NCBI GenBank assembly: GCA_017309015.1
Contig: JAEDAG010000004.1
Span: forward strand, 62,001 to 126,000
DNA: 64,000 nucleotides
From: Faecalicatena absiana
GTDB taxonomy: Bacteria > Bacillota > Bacilli > Lactobacillales > Lactobacillaceae
Direction of reading: 5' to 3'
Every line of letters starts with the position of its first letter. Position 1 is the first letter of the stretch. The notes under the pieces are model-generated. The model did no database searches. It saw only the letters and a list, made by a program, of their open reading frames with translations, and was not told where the DNA came from. The translations under genes were made by a program, and so were the position numbers. This document shows, in pieces, positions 44,220 through 53,096 of this stretch.

Positions 44220-44702
44220 ATGAGTAACCCGAACTTGCTGTTCTACTTTGACATGCCGGCCGCGATTCTGTCGGCGATACTTTTTGCAGCATTGACAATC
44301 TACTACAAGCACAAGACAAAACCCTACTACGTAATCATGGTAATGTCCCTGCTGATCTCTTGCTACTCTCAAGAACGATGGTCAAAACCAAACCAGGGCT
44401 ACCGCTACAGCGGGGATGAATTCTTAATCATCAGCCGCTTGCCTGAGCCTGACTTCCGCAAAGCCTTGATTTCGTTGCAAACCGAGATCATGAGTCAGAA
44501 ATTTGTCGGAGTTGCCGGGCGGGTCACCGTGACCGTGGGCTTTTGCAGCGGCAAGCCACTGACTGATCTTGACTTGACCGGCATGTTCAAAAAGGCTGAC
44601 CGGATGATGTATTCTGGCAAAAGAAGTCATCGCTATGACACGACGGACAATGGTCAAGACGGTACTTTGTCAGGCATTGAGGTCAAACAACATAATCAAT
44701 AA
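44220..44702 (+). pseudogene. Diguanylate cyclase (GGDEF) gene with large internal deletion
   Basis: An open frame of 160 codons from ATG 44220 (AAAGGA upstream). Residues 1-45 hold two transmembrane segments (MPAAILSAILFAALTIYY, VIMVMSLLISCY). They are joined directly to the late part of a GGDEF domain: YRYSGDEFLIIS (signature SGDEF instead of GGDEF), then VTVTVGFCSGKP and MFKKADRMMYSGKR. The sensor or linker region and the first half of the GGDEF fold, with the nucleotide- and metal-binding Asp region, are missing. The deletion, perhaps 500-600 bp, happens to be in frame. The product cannot make c-di-GMP. Confidence 0.82.
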
Positions 44703-44756
44703 AAAAATCAGTATTGCCAGCAATCATCTCGATTGCAGCGATACTGATTTTTTGTC
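44701..44756. terminator. Bidirectional terminator
   Basis: AAAAAATCAGTAT..GC..GCAATC pairs with GATTGC.GC.ATACTGATTTTTT. It serves the convergent GGDEF remnant and rhamnosidase remnant. Confidence 0.88.
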
Positions 44757-44764
44757 TTAATTCT

Positions 44765-46774
44765 CTATTTTGTTCTTTCAGCCAGAATAGGGGTCGCGGT
44801 CAGGATTGCGGAAATCTGCTTCATCGTCGCGGCATCGATGTTGATAAATGGCAGCACGTTGGCAACTTGCGGCAGGGACATCTTGCCAAAATTCTCCCGG
44901 TTGCTAGGATCTCTGAAGAAGTTTATCACCTCAGCAACCTGGGCAAGCTTGCTGACAACCGCTTCATCCTGCATGATTTCGCCAATTGGACTCTCCAGAC
45001 TGTAGCGTTCAATATAGTCTTCATCTGGTTGGTAGGTCAGCTCGTAGTGGCCAGCGCTGAGCTTGAAGTTGCCATTAGAACGAAGCTCGCCGTTGACCAA
45101 AACGCCGTTCTTTGCCGCGCGGGGAAGGCGAACTTCAACGGTCTGACCAAATGGCACGTCAAGGCTGAGCTTGATGGTATGCTCGTCATCGCTTTCAATC
45201 TGGTAAGCCACGCTGAATTTGCCATAGCTTGATTCATAGCTGCCGCTTACTCGCTTGAGGCGGTAGTCAAACTGCGGGGCAAAGACCAGCTTCTGGTATC
45301 CAGGGGCGTGGTCACTGATGCCCAGCAGGTAGCGATACCCCCATTCCATGATGGCCCCAATTGAGTAGTGGTTTAAGGAATTCATTCCTTGCGGGTTAAT
45401 TGAGCCGTCTGGCAGGACCGGGTTCCACCGCTCCCAAACCGTGGTTGCACCAAGATTGACGGCGTAAAGCCAGCTTGGGTAGTCCTCATTCATGAACAGC
45501 TTCATTGCCAGCTTATGGCGGCCATACTTGGAAAGGACTTGGCAAATGAACGGCGTGCCGACAAAACCAGTCTGCAAGTGATCGTCATCCTTGGCCAAAC
45601 GCTTGACTAAGTCATTGACTACGCGGCCGAGCTTGTCTTCAGGGACCAATTTGAAATACAGAGTGAGGGCATACGCGGTTTGGGTATCAATTGCCACGCG
45701 GCCGTTTTGAGTAATGTATTCTGCTTGGATGGCCTGCTTGATTGCTTGAGCCTGCTTGCCATACTTTTCTGCATCAGCTGGATGCCCCAGCAGGGCAGCA
45801 GTTTGACTCATAATCCAGCTTGAGTAGTAATAGTAGACCGAGGCAACGAAGTCCTCTTCAGTCTTGCCTGTCGGCATGGCGGGATTTTCGCCATCAAGAG
45901 CCAGCCAGTCCCCAAACTGGAAGCAGCCGGTCCAGAGATGCTTGCTTTTAGTCTGACGGCCGACCCATGCAAGCCAGGACTTCATGGCTGAATAATTCTG
46001 CCGCAAAATCGCCTTGTCGCCATAAGCCTGATACATGTTCCAAGGCACGATCGTTGCCGAGTCGCCCCAAACGGCCGCGCCGCCTGAGTGGTCGCCCATG
46101 TCAGGGGCATACATCGTCAGCATTCCGTCATGCATATCCTGCTCAACAGCCATGTCCCGGGCATATTTCTTGAAGAATTCAAAAACGTTCATGTTCAAGG
46201 CAGCCGTATTGGAGAAGATGTCCGCATCCCCGGTCCACCCAAGGCGCTCATCGCGTTGCGGACAATCAGTCGACACATCAAAGAAGTTGGATTTTTGCCC
46301 CCACTGGACGTTTTGGAAGAGGCGGTTGACCTTGGAGTTGCTTGTCTTGATTTGGCCAGTTTGGTCCATCTTGGAGAAGATGACTGCCGCGCGGAAGTCA
46401 TCCTGACTGACTTTCCTGGTCAAGCCGCTCACGCGCAGGTAGCGGTAGCCAAAATAGGTAAAGTGCGGGCGAACCCAGCCTTCTTGACCATCCGAGACGT
46501 AGACGAAAGCAGCCCGGGCTTGACGCAGGTTGTCCCGGTAGAAGCAGCCTTTTTGTAAAATTTCGCCGGCTTCAAACTTGATGATCGTCCCTTTTGGCTC
46601 GCGGTTATAGAATTCCATCCAGCCTGCTTGATTTTGACCAAAATCAAGGATTGTTTCTGCAGCTGGCGTGGCAATTACTTCCTTAACCGGCAAATATTCC
46701 TCATAACCAACTTCAAATCTAAACAATAATCGCAAAATACACTGATCGTTTTCACGGTCAGTGTATTTTACCAT
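44765..46774 (-). pseudogene. Alpha-L-rhamnosidase (GH78), 5'-truncated
   Basis: 669 codons remain of an enzyme normally near 900. The catalytic alpha/alpha-barrel is present: STDCPQRDERLGWTGDADIF holds the acidic motif, and VWGDSATIVPWNMY, NLGATTVWERWNPVLPDGS and NSLNHYSIGAIMEWGYRYL are family signatures. Absent are the N-terminal beta domains. The frame begins at an ATG that lies inside a terminator-like hairpin (46734-46769) and has no ribosome binding site. The first 16 residues are therefore junction sequence. An 80-residue C-terminal extension (ending TPILAERTK) follows the last beta domain. No internal stop: the loss is a single 5' deletion. Confidence 0.85.
46734..46769. terminator. 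Terminator-like hairpin at the rhamnosidase deletion junction
   Basis: AAAATACACTGA.CG and CG.TCAGTGTATTTT form a 15-bp stem with a 6-nt loop. It marks the end of some lost neighbour and now covers the first codons of the truncated rhamnosidase frame. Confidence 0.75.
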
Positions 46775-46955
46775 ATCTATAATTATGTTAAGTTTCTGAA
46801 CCCTTTACGCTTTTTCCTTGATTGATAAGAAAAAATGCTTTTTTTGGCCCTTCCGGGAAATATTCAATTGAAAGCCCTTTTATTCCTTTGAGAGTTTTGC
46901 ATAATAGAAATAGAACCGTTGTTGAAACTGAAAGGATAGCAAGAGGTGGCAAATA

Positions 46956-48296
46956 ATGAGTGAATTATTTTTAGACTATCGCGAACAAGTACAGAAAATT
47001 CTGGATGAGCTTGACGACACGCAGACTTCCCTCAGATTGGGGGCAGTGGCAATCAAGAGTCTGCTAGAGCTGGCTCAGGTTGAATACGATAGCGATCAGG
47101 ATGGAGACGATGACGACGATGACGACAGCGACAAAGATGAGGATGCGGATTCGGATGAAGATGACAGTACCGACACAGATGCTGATGGCGCTGACGAAAC
47201 AGCTGACAATCTGAGCACTGAAGGCAGTCAGACAGATTTTACTGATCCTGCAGAAACCGAAGCGTCTGCCAGCGGGGATGCACTCACTCGTCAAGTCAAG
47301 ATCATCAGTCCGGCCTCTGAAAACGCGCCAGTCCTAAGAGTCAATCAGGATTTTGCCTTTGACGTGCCGACCGGGCATGAAGTCTGCAAGTTTATCCGCT
47401 GCCGGACGGGTGGATCTTTGATTGATGCCCGCCGGGCCTTTGCCGGCAAAATCAGCGAAGCGACCGTCCGGAATCTTGGCTTGACCAATGGAAATATCGT
47501 TGAAGCCAAGCCCGAAAAGAACGACAAGGTCACCATTATCCGCGTGCTCAATACCGTGGAAACGCCTGACAATCTTTCATCTTTTGATTACGGCATCGTT
47601 GAAGAAGAGCTAGATGGCAGCTTGTTCGTCGATCATAATGCCTCTGGTGAAAGACTAAGCGATTTCTTGCACGAGGAGCGCTATAAAATTCCTGATGGAA
47701 TCAATGCTTCTAAGAGTGCAAAGGGTTATGTCAAAGCAGGAGACATTGTAAATCTGGCTTGGTACAAGAATGAGCCGAGCTCAACTTTGGTCCGCTGGGT
47801 AATTCGGGACGGAGGCGGCAGTTTCCTTGCAAGCAAGCCGACAGCGGTTAAAAGAAAGGAAAAGGAGCAAAATAATAAGGAAGAAAAGAATAAGAGCATT
47901 GAAGCCAAGCCAGATGTCAGCACATTGGCGTTTGACCTGAAGGGCAGAAAGATTGGCGTGGTAATCGGCAACGAGCTGCGGCGCAACGAGATCCAGCACA
48001 TGGTCGAGGAGCATAATGGGACATGCAGAATCATCAATGCTTTCAAGTTTGGCGAGCCTGAATCTTTCTATAAGCATGAGCTCAAGCATGTCGATATTGC
48101 AGTCTTAGTCCAGAACATCAACAAGCACTCAACCAGCAAGCTGGTCAGAAAGTATGCCAAGCGCTTTGCGATCGCGGACAGTGCGGGCTTGTCAGCAATC
48201 GAGCGGGCAATCTACAGGGCCATGTATGGCTTGCCGGCCTATGAAACATCAACTCAGCCAATTGCTTATCCAGTCAAGGATGCCGCAAATGCTTAA
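46956..48296 (+). CDS. Unknown acidic-linker protein with DUF2325-like C-terminal domain
   Basis: 446 residues. Residues 1-45 are helical (coiled-coil-like). Residues 46-112 are extremely acidic and low in complexity (Asp/Ser/Glu/Thr, with a run of seven Asp). Residues 115-270 form a beta-rich part (VLRVNQDFAFDVPTGHEVCK, GKISEATVRNLGLTNGNIVE). A basic linker rich in Lys follows (270-320). The end (KIGVVIGNELRRNEIQHMVE ... ADSAGLSAIERAIYRAMYGL) resembles DUF2325 proteins, small Rossmann-like domains of unknown function. No signal peptide. GAGGTGG precedes the ATG. It is followed by the beta-helix gene, with which it probably works. Confidence 0.75.
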   Translation: MSELFLDYREQVQKILDELDDTQTSLRLGAVAIKSLLELAQVEYDSDQDGDDDDDDDSDKDEDADSDEDDSTDTDADGADETADNLSTEGSQTDFTDPAETEASASGDALTRQVKIISPASENAPVLRVNQDFAFDVPTGHEVCKFIRCRTGGSLIDARRAFAGKISEATVRNLGLTNGNIVEAKPEKNDKVTIIRVLNTVETPDNLSSFDYGIVEEELDGSLFVDHNASGERLSDFLHEERYKIPDGINASKSAKGYVKAGDIVNLAWYKNEPSSTLVRWVIRDGGGSFLASKPTAVKRKEKEQNNKEEKNKSIEAKPDVSTLAFDLKGRKIGVVIGNELRRNEIQHMVEEHNGTCRIINAFKFGEPESFYKHELKHVDIAVLVQNINKHSTSKLVRKYAKRFAIADSAGLSAIERAIYRAMYGLPAYETSTQPIAYPVKDAANA

Positions 48297-48306
48297 GAAT
48301 TAGCTA

Positions 48307-48335
48307 TTGACTATTGTAAGCACTTGCACAATAAT
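48307..48335 (+). promoter_or_regulatory. Possible promoter of the beta-helix gene
   Basis: TTGACT (48307-48312), 17 bp, AATAAT (48330-48335), 37 bp before the start codon. Confidence 0.5.
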
Positions 48336-48372
48336 GAAAGAAACAACGGAATTACTGAAAGGACTGGTAAAG

Positions 48373-49680
48373 ATGGCTGAGCAATACAAACTAACGGAAA
48401 ACAGCAGCATTGAGCAAGCACTTGCACAGGCAAAATCTGGCGACACGCTTCTATTGGAGCCTGGCGACTACGTCGCTGAGAAACTTAATCTGACCCAAAT
48501 CAACATTATTGGGCAAGGGCAAAGCCCGGATGACGTCACCCTCGATGCCCTGCATGTCGATTTTGGCGAGAGCGTCGCCCTGACTAACCTGACGATTTAC
48601 GGCGAGTTGGAATTGCCAGGCTTGGAGCTGGAAAACGATAAGGAAAACAGCATTGCTTCCTTCCAGAACGGCACTATGTCGCTGACAAACTGCAAAATCC
48701 TGACTCGCGGCGTGCACCACTTGAAAGCAGGCGGTGACTTCTTCAAGACTAACGCACAGGAATTGAGCAATATCACTGCCGGGGATGTGTTGCTGTTTGA
48801 AAAGGGCGAATACGACCTGGATGCCATTAAGTTCAGCAACAGCCTGACTTTAACCAGTGAGAGCGGCAACGCCGCAGACGTCATCATCAACGGTCAGCTG
48901 CAAATCGACAGTCCAGTTTTCGTGCTCAACTCCCTGACCTTCACCGGGACCAATTCGGACAAGTCATGGCGGGGGACAGCGGTCATGAATGGCAACCGGC
49001 CAGTTGAGCTGACGGTCAATGGCTGCATCTTCCAGGACAATGAGCAGCCAGACCAGCCGGCCTTGGTGGTTCAGCAGCCGCAATCCGAGACCACGCTGAT
49101 GAATTGCCAGATCGCGCCAAGCGTTGACCTGCGCCAAGGTTCTGAAGTCATGAACTTTGATATTTCCGGTGACTTGGTGGCCTACCAGTGCCAGTTTGAT
49201 TCAGTAGCCCTTTTCCACGGCGGAAGACAGACTATCAGACAAAGCCGCTTTAGCAGACCCTTGTCGCTTAGGGCAGGCTCTGAATTTGTCGCCAAGAACT
49301 GTGAATTCAACTACCAGATCGAACTGGAAGAGAATTCCTCAATGGATATCAATGACTGCCTGTTGGAAAACTCAGCCACCCATGTCTTCGTCATCTACGG
49401 AGATTCACCAGAGCCAATCAACGTCAGAAGCAGCAGCTTTGCCCCAGATTGCGCCGTGTTGTGGATCGATGTGAAATCACGGCCTGACCTCAACATTGAC
49501 GTGGAAAATGCTGACGAAAGCGAAGCGGTCGTCTACGCGGCCAGCGATGAGCGGGGACAAATTGGCAAGCTGAACGTCAGCCCGACGACAAAACTGATCG
49601 GCATCAACGCCAAGGACTACGACGTGCAAGCTGCCTACCAGCAACTGGTAGACCAGCTCAAGCAAGCGCCGAACGAATAA
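48373..49680 (+). CDS. Cytoplasmic right-handed parallel beta-helix protein, unknown function
   Basis: 435 residues without signal peptide or membrane helix. It opens with a pectate-lyase-like unit (SIEQALAQAKSGDTLLLEPGDY, then LNLTQINIIGQGQ). A second, related unit lies near residue 135 (SNITAGDVLLFEKGEYDLD, SNSLTLTSESGN), so the protein carries an internal duplication. Between and after come short strand-turn repeats with Asn/Cys ladders (NGCIFQDNEQ, MNCQI, KNCEFNY, NDCLLENS). No polysaccharide-lyase catalytic residues are evident. GAAAGGA fixes ATG 48373. Together with the previous gene it forms an isolated two-gene unit. Confidence 0.78.
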   Translation: MAEQYKLTENSSIEQALAQAKSGDTLLLEPGDYVAEKLNLTQINIIGQGQSPDDVTLDALHVDFGESVALTNLTIYGELELPGLELENDKENSIASFQNGTMSLTNCKILTRGVHHLKAGGDFFKTNAQELSNITAGDVLLFEKGEYDLDAIKFSNSLTLTSESGNAADVIINGQLQIDSPVFVLNSLTFTGTNSDKSWRGTAVMNGNRPVELTVNGCIFQDNEQPDQPALVVQQPQSETTLMNCQIAPSVDLRQGSEVMNFDISGDLVAYQCQFDSVALFHGGRQTIRQSRFSRPLSLRAGSEFVAKNCEFNYQIELEENSSMDINDCLLENSATHVFVIYGDSPEPINVRSSSFAPDCAVLWIDVKSRPDLNIDVENADESEAVVYAASDERGQIGKLNVSPTTKLIGINAKDYDVQAAYQQLVDQLKQAPNE

Positions 49681-49813
49681 GCAGCATTTTACAGTTGGAG
49701 CAATCCAGCTGTTTTATTTTGCTCTTTTTTAGCCTTAACATATTCTTTGCTATGTTAAGTGCGGATCAGCACGATTACATTAGTAAATAGCAAAGCTATA
49801 ATTGCATTTATGT

Positions 49814-49848
49814 AAACAGGGAGGATAATATAATTATCCTCCCTGTTT
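49814..49848. repeat. Perfect 16-bp inverted repeat upstream of the recombinase gene
   Basis: AAACAGGGAGGATAAT, ATA, then the exact complement. A third copy of the core GGGAGGATAAT lies in direct orientation at 49897-49907 and includes the ribosome binding site of the recombinase gene. No T-run follows the hairpin, so it is not an ordinary terminator. A recombinase or regulator binding site is likely. Confidence 0.85.
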
Positions 49849-49909
49849 GCGTCAAAGCCTAGTCTAATAGGGGCTGATTTTTGTGTTAAAATTAAGTGGG
49901 AGGATAATC

Positions 49910-50587
49910 ATGAATAACGCAAAAATCAACCCTAATGCTAAGAAACGTCGCTCTAGAGCCATTCCTGGCCATAAAGACGTGCGCCCGATTTCCAGCAACT
50001 ACGACCTGGCCAACCTGCTCGACAGTCTGCAGCATGACTTCCGCCTGGGGCAGCGCAACTACACAATTTTTCAAGTCGGCAAGGCAACCCTGCTCCGGGT
50101 CAGTGACGTCATGCGCTTGAGAAAGGCTGACGTCTATACTGAGGATGGCCGGGTGAAGCGCAACGCCTTTATCAAAGACAAGAAGACCGGCAAGCAGAAC
50201 ACGCTCTACCTCAAGCCGGTAAGAGATGATCTGCTTGACTATTGGCAATGGCTGCAAGATTTTCAGGAATCGCATCCCTACAACCGGATTTTTGACAGTG
50301 AATGGCTTTTCCCCTCATATACCAGACCAGATCGGCATATCACGGAGAACCAATACTACAAAATCATCAAGCGGGCTGGGAAATTGGCCGGCGTTGCCCA
50401 CGTGGGCACGCACTCCATGCGCAAGACTGGCGCTCTAATCGTCTACGAGCAGTCCAACCACAATATCGGCTTGGTGATGAAGCTGCTCAATCACTCAAGT
50501 GAAGCAGTCACTCTGGACTACTTGGGCCTGTCCCAAGAGCGCCGGGAAAACATTCTGGACACCATCGATTTCGACCGTTTTCGCTGA
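49910..50587 (+). CDS. Minimal tyrosine recombinase (FimB-like size)
   Basis: 225 residues, essentially only the catalytic domain of the lambda-integrase family, without the usual N-terminal core-binding domain. Active-site residues: Arg in LLRVSDVMRLRKADV, Lys in IKDKKTGKQNTLYL, H-x-x-R in THSMRKTGALIVY, His in LLNHSSEAVTLDY with the nucleophilic Tyr. GGGAGG fixes ATG 49910. It stands alone with a long-stem terminator after it. Fim-type enzymes invert small promoter segments. The repeats in front of this gene may be its target or its operator. Confidence 0.85.
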   Translation: MNNAKINPNAKKRRSRAIPGHKDVRPISSNYDLANLLDSLQHDFRLGQRNYTIFQVGKATLLRVSDVMRLRKADVYTEDGRVKRNAFIKDKKTGKQNTLYLKPVRDDLLDYWQWLQDFQESHPYNRIFDSEWLFPSYTRPDRHITENQYYKIIKRAGKLAGVAHVGTHSMRKTGALIVYEQSNHNIGLVMKLLNHSSEAVTLDYLGLSQERRENILDTIDFDRFR

Positions 50588-50596
50588 TTTTTGTCC

Positions 50597-50695
50597 TTGC
50601 TGACACGATGATTCTACGAGCTTCAAATGGGGAGTTAATCATCAAAAAGAATTTAAAAGCCATAGAATCACCATCTCAGCAACAGTCTTTTTGAC
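50597..50695 (+). terminator. Long imperfect inverted repeat / terminator after the recombinase gene
   Basis: TTGCTGA..GATGATTCTA..AGCTT at 50597-50623 pairs with its imperfect complement at 50656-50682, followed by CAGTCTTTTT. The loop is about 32 nt. The rest of 50696-50815 holds only the upstream region of the next gene. Confidence 0.65.
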
Positions 50696-50822
50696 TCACC
50701 AATGTAACATTTGTGTTTTGACTTTTTTACAAAATGATAAAGAGCATTTATCTTTGAGCCCTTTTGTCATACAATGAAGGCAGATAGATATATAGCGCAA
50801 ATGACATATGGAGGGATACATG

Positions 50823-51485
50823 ATGAAAAAGGCTATTTTGTATCGAACAGTCAAAGCTAGTGTCGTAGTCGGCCTGATCGCCGCTGGTGCAGGAGCAGTT
50901 GCCCTTTCTCGACTGACGTCAAAGCCAGTCAGTGCCACCAGAAAGACCACGAAGCGGGCTTACGTCTACACGAGAAGCGGCAAGAAGACCGCTAAGTCCT
51001 ACAAGAAGGGGGCCAAGCTGGTCGCGAGACACAAGAAGGAGATCAAAGGCAAAAAGTACTACAACGTTGGCAAGCGTGGCAAGGATGAATACGTCAGATC
51101 CAGCGACACCAAATCAGCCTACAAGCTGACGGTTCAAAAAAAGCGGCTGACTAGAACCATCAAATTCAAGCTGCCAAAGGGCAAAAGGGCCGAAGTGATC
51201 AAGCAGACCGTCACGCTCAAGCGGCGGGTTAAAATTGACCCAAAGACCAAGCAGAAGACTTATGGCAAATGGACTGTCGGCACCTGGAAGGCTGTCAGAG
51301 CTAGAAAGGCAGCCGGCTACCAGCCATCAGTTGCCAAAATCCCAGCCCTTCAGGTTAACAGCCAGACGGGGAATGTCACGGTTGTGGTAACTTACCAGAA
51401 GAAGCCGCGGCCAGGTGCAGAAATCCGCAAGCATCAAAGACGCGTTGAGAAATGGCGCAAGTACCAAGGTTCATTGGATAATTAG
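50823..51485 (+). CDS. Secreted basic SLAP-like protein
   Basis: 220 residues, strongly basic (more than a quarter Lys/Arg). Signal peptide: KKAILYRTVKASVVVGLIAA followed by GAGAVALS and an Ala-containing cleavage region near residue 38. The mature N-terminus has one bacterial surface-layer (SLAP) type repeat (AYVYTRSGKKTAKSYKKGA ... KYYNVGKRGKDEYVRSSD). These repeats bind cell-wall polymers by charge in L. acidophilus-group species. The C-terminal 120 residues are unknown, with MucBP-like spacing (TRTIKFKLPKG). ATG 50823 is preferred over 50820 from the GGAGGG spacing. Confidence 0.75.
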   Translation: MKKAILYRTVKASVVVGLIAAGAGAVALSRLTSKPVSATRKTTKRAYVYTRSGKKTAKSYKKGAKLVARHKKEIKGKKYYNVGKRGKDEYVRSSDTKSAYKLTVQKKRLTRTIKFKLPKGKRAEVIKQTVTLKRRVKIDPKTKQKTYGKWTVGTWKAVRARKAAGYQPSVAKIPALQVNSQTGNVTVVVTYQKKPRPGAEIRKHQRRVEKWRKYQGSLDN

Positions 51486-51529
51486 ATGAAAATTGCATGA
51501 AATGCATGTAAATAAAAGAAATTGCATAT

Positions 51530-51560
51530 AAAAAGGCGAAGCATTTGCTTCGCCTTTTTT
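51530..51560 (+). terminator. Terminator after the SLAP-like gene
   Basis: AAAAAGGCGAAGC / GCTTCGCCTTTTTT with a 4-nt loop. Confidence 0.92.
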
Positions 51561-51606
51561 ATGCTCTGTCCTTGCTTTTGGCAAGAGGGTGTGCAGGGAT
51601 GTCTGC

Positions 51607-51951
51607 CTACTCTTGCTCCAGGAATTGATCAGCGCAATCCAGTGCTTTAGCACCATAGATAGTTGCCGGACCGCCGCCCATTGCAACGGCAACGCCAACG
51701 GCTTCCGCAATCTCCTCGCGGGTGGCGCTGGCGGCTACAGCCGCCTTGACATGAATGACCATGCTTTCTTCACAGCGCTGAGCAACAGCAATTGCCAAGG
51801 CAATCAATTCCTTTTCTTTCCGAGTCAATTCATCGGCTCTAACGGCGGATTGGTACATTTGCAAAAAATCCTTGCCAGTTTCGCCAATGCTTTGATACAA
51901 TTTTTGACTTTCAGCCATCAGTTTTTCTGAATCTGCCTGATAGTCTGTCAT
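51607..51951 (-). CDS. Carboxymuconolactone decarboxylase / AhpD family protein
   Basis: 114 residues of the all-helical CMD/AhpD fold, with LTRKEKELIALAIAVAQRC and HVKAAVAASATREEIAEAV. The active-site motif C-x2-C-x3-H of AhpD reads CEESMVIH here, so the second Cys is Ser. AhpD-like peroxidase or thiol-disulfide activity through a Cys pair is thus unlikely, while a single-Cys role remains possible. GGAGG precedes the start, with TATAAT (minus strand) about 35 bp upstream. Monocistronic, divergent from the merR gene. Confidence 0.87.
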   Translation of the reverse strand: MTDYQADSEKLMAESQKLYQSIGETGKDFLQMYQSAVRADELTRKEKELIALAIAVAQRCEESMVIHVKAAVAASATREEIAEAVGVAVAMGGGPATIYGAKALDCADQFLEQE

Positions 51952-52244
51952 AGTTTAAACCTCCTAGTGAATAATCACTTACTTGTTTGACACATATTAT
52001 AACCGTTAAAGCCGGGAATGAATACAATTTTACATTGATTCAATTCACAATTTACATTTCTTTTGCTAATATTGGCTTAGGTGGCCCATGAACTTGGGCA
52101 ATAGTTAATAAAGTACGTTCAATTTTCTCCCTTTTATTATGCTTTGGACAATAATCAGTCTTCGTACTAATTTCCTTTTATACTGGAGACGACATTTTTT
52201 CGCAAAAATTATTCTTTAGGCTAAAAAGGCTTTTTGGAGGCAAT

Positions 52245-53096
52245 ATGGATTATTTTACCAGTGGACGCTTTGCTAAGATCTGCAGCGTCACTAAGAAGGC
52301 CCTTTATCATTATGAAAAAATAGGCTTGCTCAAGCCCGCGCTAATCAGAGAAAATGGCTACCGCTACTATACTCTGGAACAGGCAGATAGGGTTGCAACG
52401 ATTCGCCTGCTTGAGTGCTTAGGAAGCAGCCTGGATGAAATCCGGGCCTTTTTTGCCTTGACCAGCTTAGCTGAAAAAGACGCTTACCTGCACGAACAGC
52501 AAGCCCGAGTAAAGGAGAAGCTGGAGCTTTTTCAAAAAATGGGTGAAAATCTGCATTTCCTGGATCAAAAGCTCCATGACTACCAGAAGCTAGGGGAGGG
52601 GGAGGCAGAGCATGAGCAATTGCCTGCAGAATACTATTATGTTACGGCTTTTCAGCATAACGTCATTCTCAACCCAACGACTTCAGGGATCAAATATGGG
52701 GCACTTGTTGATGACTTTGCAAAACCGGACAAGATCAGCCGCTTTTTTAAAGCTACAGATCCCGAGTCCAGCAACTATGTTAAGCCTGCCGGGCATTATG
52801 TCTATTTCTATCAGACATTGACCAATGATGAGATCCCGGCTTATGGCGCCAAAGCCCTCACAATCTTGCAGCAACAGGCAAAAATCGTGCCGCCAATCTA
52901 TCAGGAAGACTTTAGCAGTGCCGTCTTAAATCAAGATGACCTGATCATCATGAAATTCTCTGCCTTGGTTGCTGATCAAGTGGTCCCCTTTTGCCATAAA
53001 AGAAAGGTGAGAGAGGAGGAAAGAGCTGCTAAAGAGGTGAATTACCAGTTAATTGCCGAGATATCCAAATTTTGCGGACATCCAAGGCAGAAATAG
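52245..53096 (+). CDS. MerR family regulator with effector-binding domain
   Basis: 283 residues. The N-terminal winged helix is FTSGRFAKICSVTKKALYHY followed by EKIGLLKPALIRENGYRYYT. A dimerisation coiled coil spans about 80-115, then a GyrI/BmrR-like effector domain (about 125-275). This is the multidrug-sensing type that normally activates an efflux gene next to it. No such target lies beside it: the AhpD-like gene is divergent. GGAGG fixes ATG 52245. The operator could lie in the 290-bp divergent gap, where I see no clear MerR dyad. Confidence 0.88.
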   Translation: MDYFTSGRFAKICSVTKKALYHYEKIGLLKPALIRENGYRYYTLEQADRVATIRLLECLGSSLDEIRAFFALTSLAEKDAYLHEQQARVKEKLELFQKMGENLHFLDQKLHDYQKLGEGEAEHEQLPAEYYYVTAFQHNVILNPTTSGIKYGALVDDFAKPDKISRFFKATDPESSNYVKPAGHYVYFYQTLTNDEIPAYGAKALTILQQQAKIVPPIYQEDFSSAVLNQDDLIIMKFSALVADQVVPFCHKRKVREEERAAKEVNYQLIAEISKFCGHPRQK

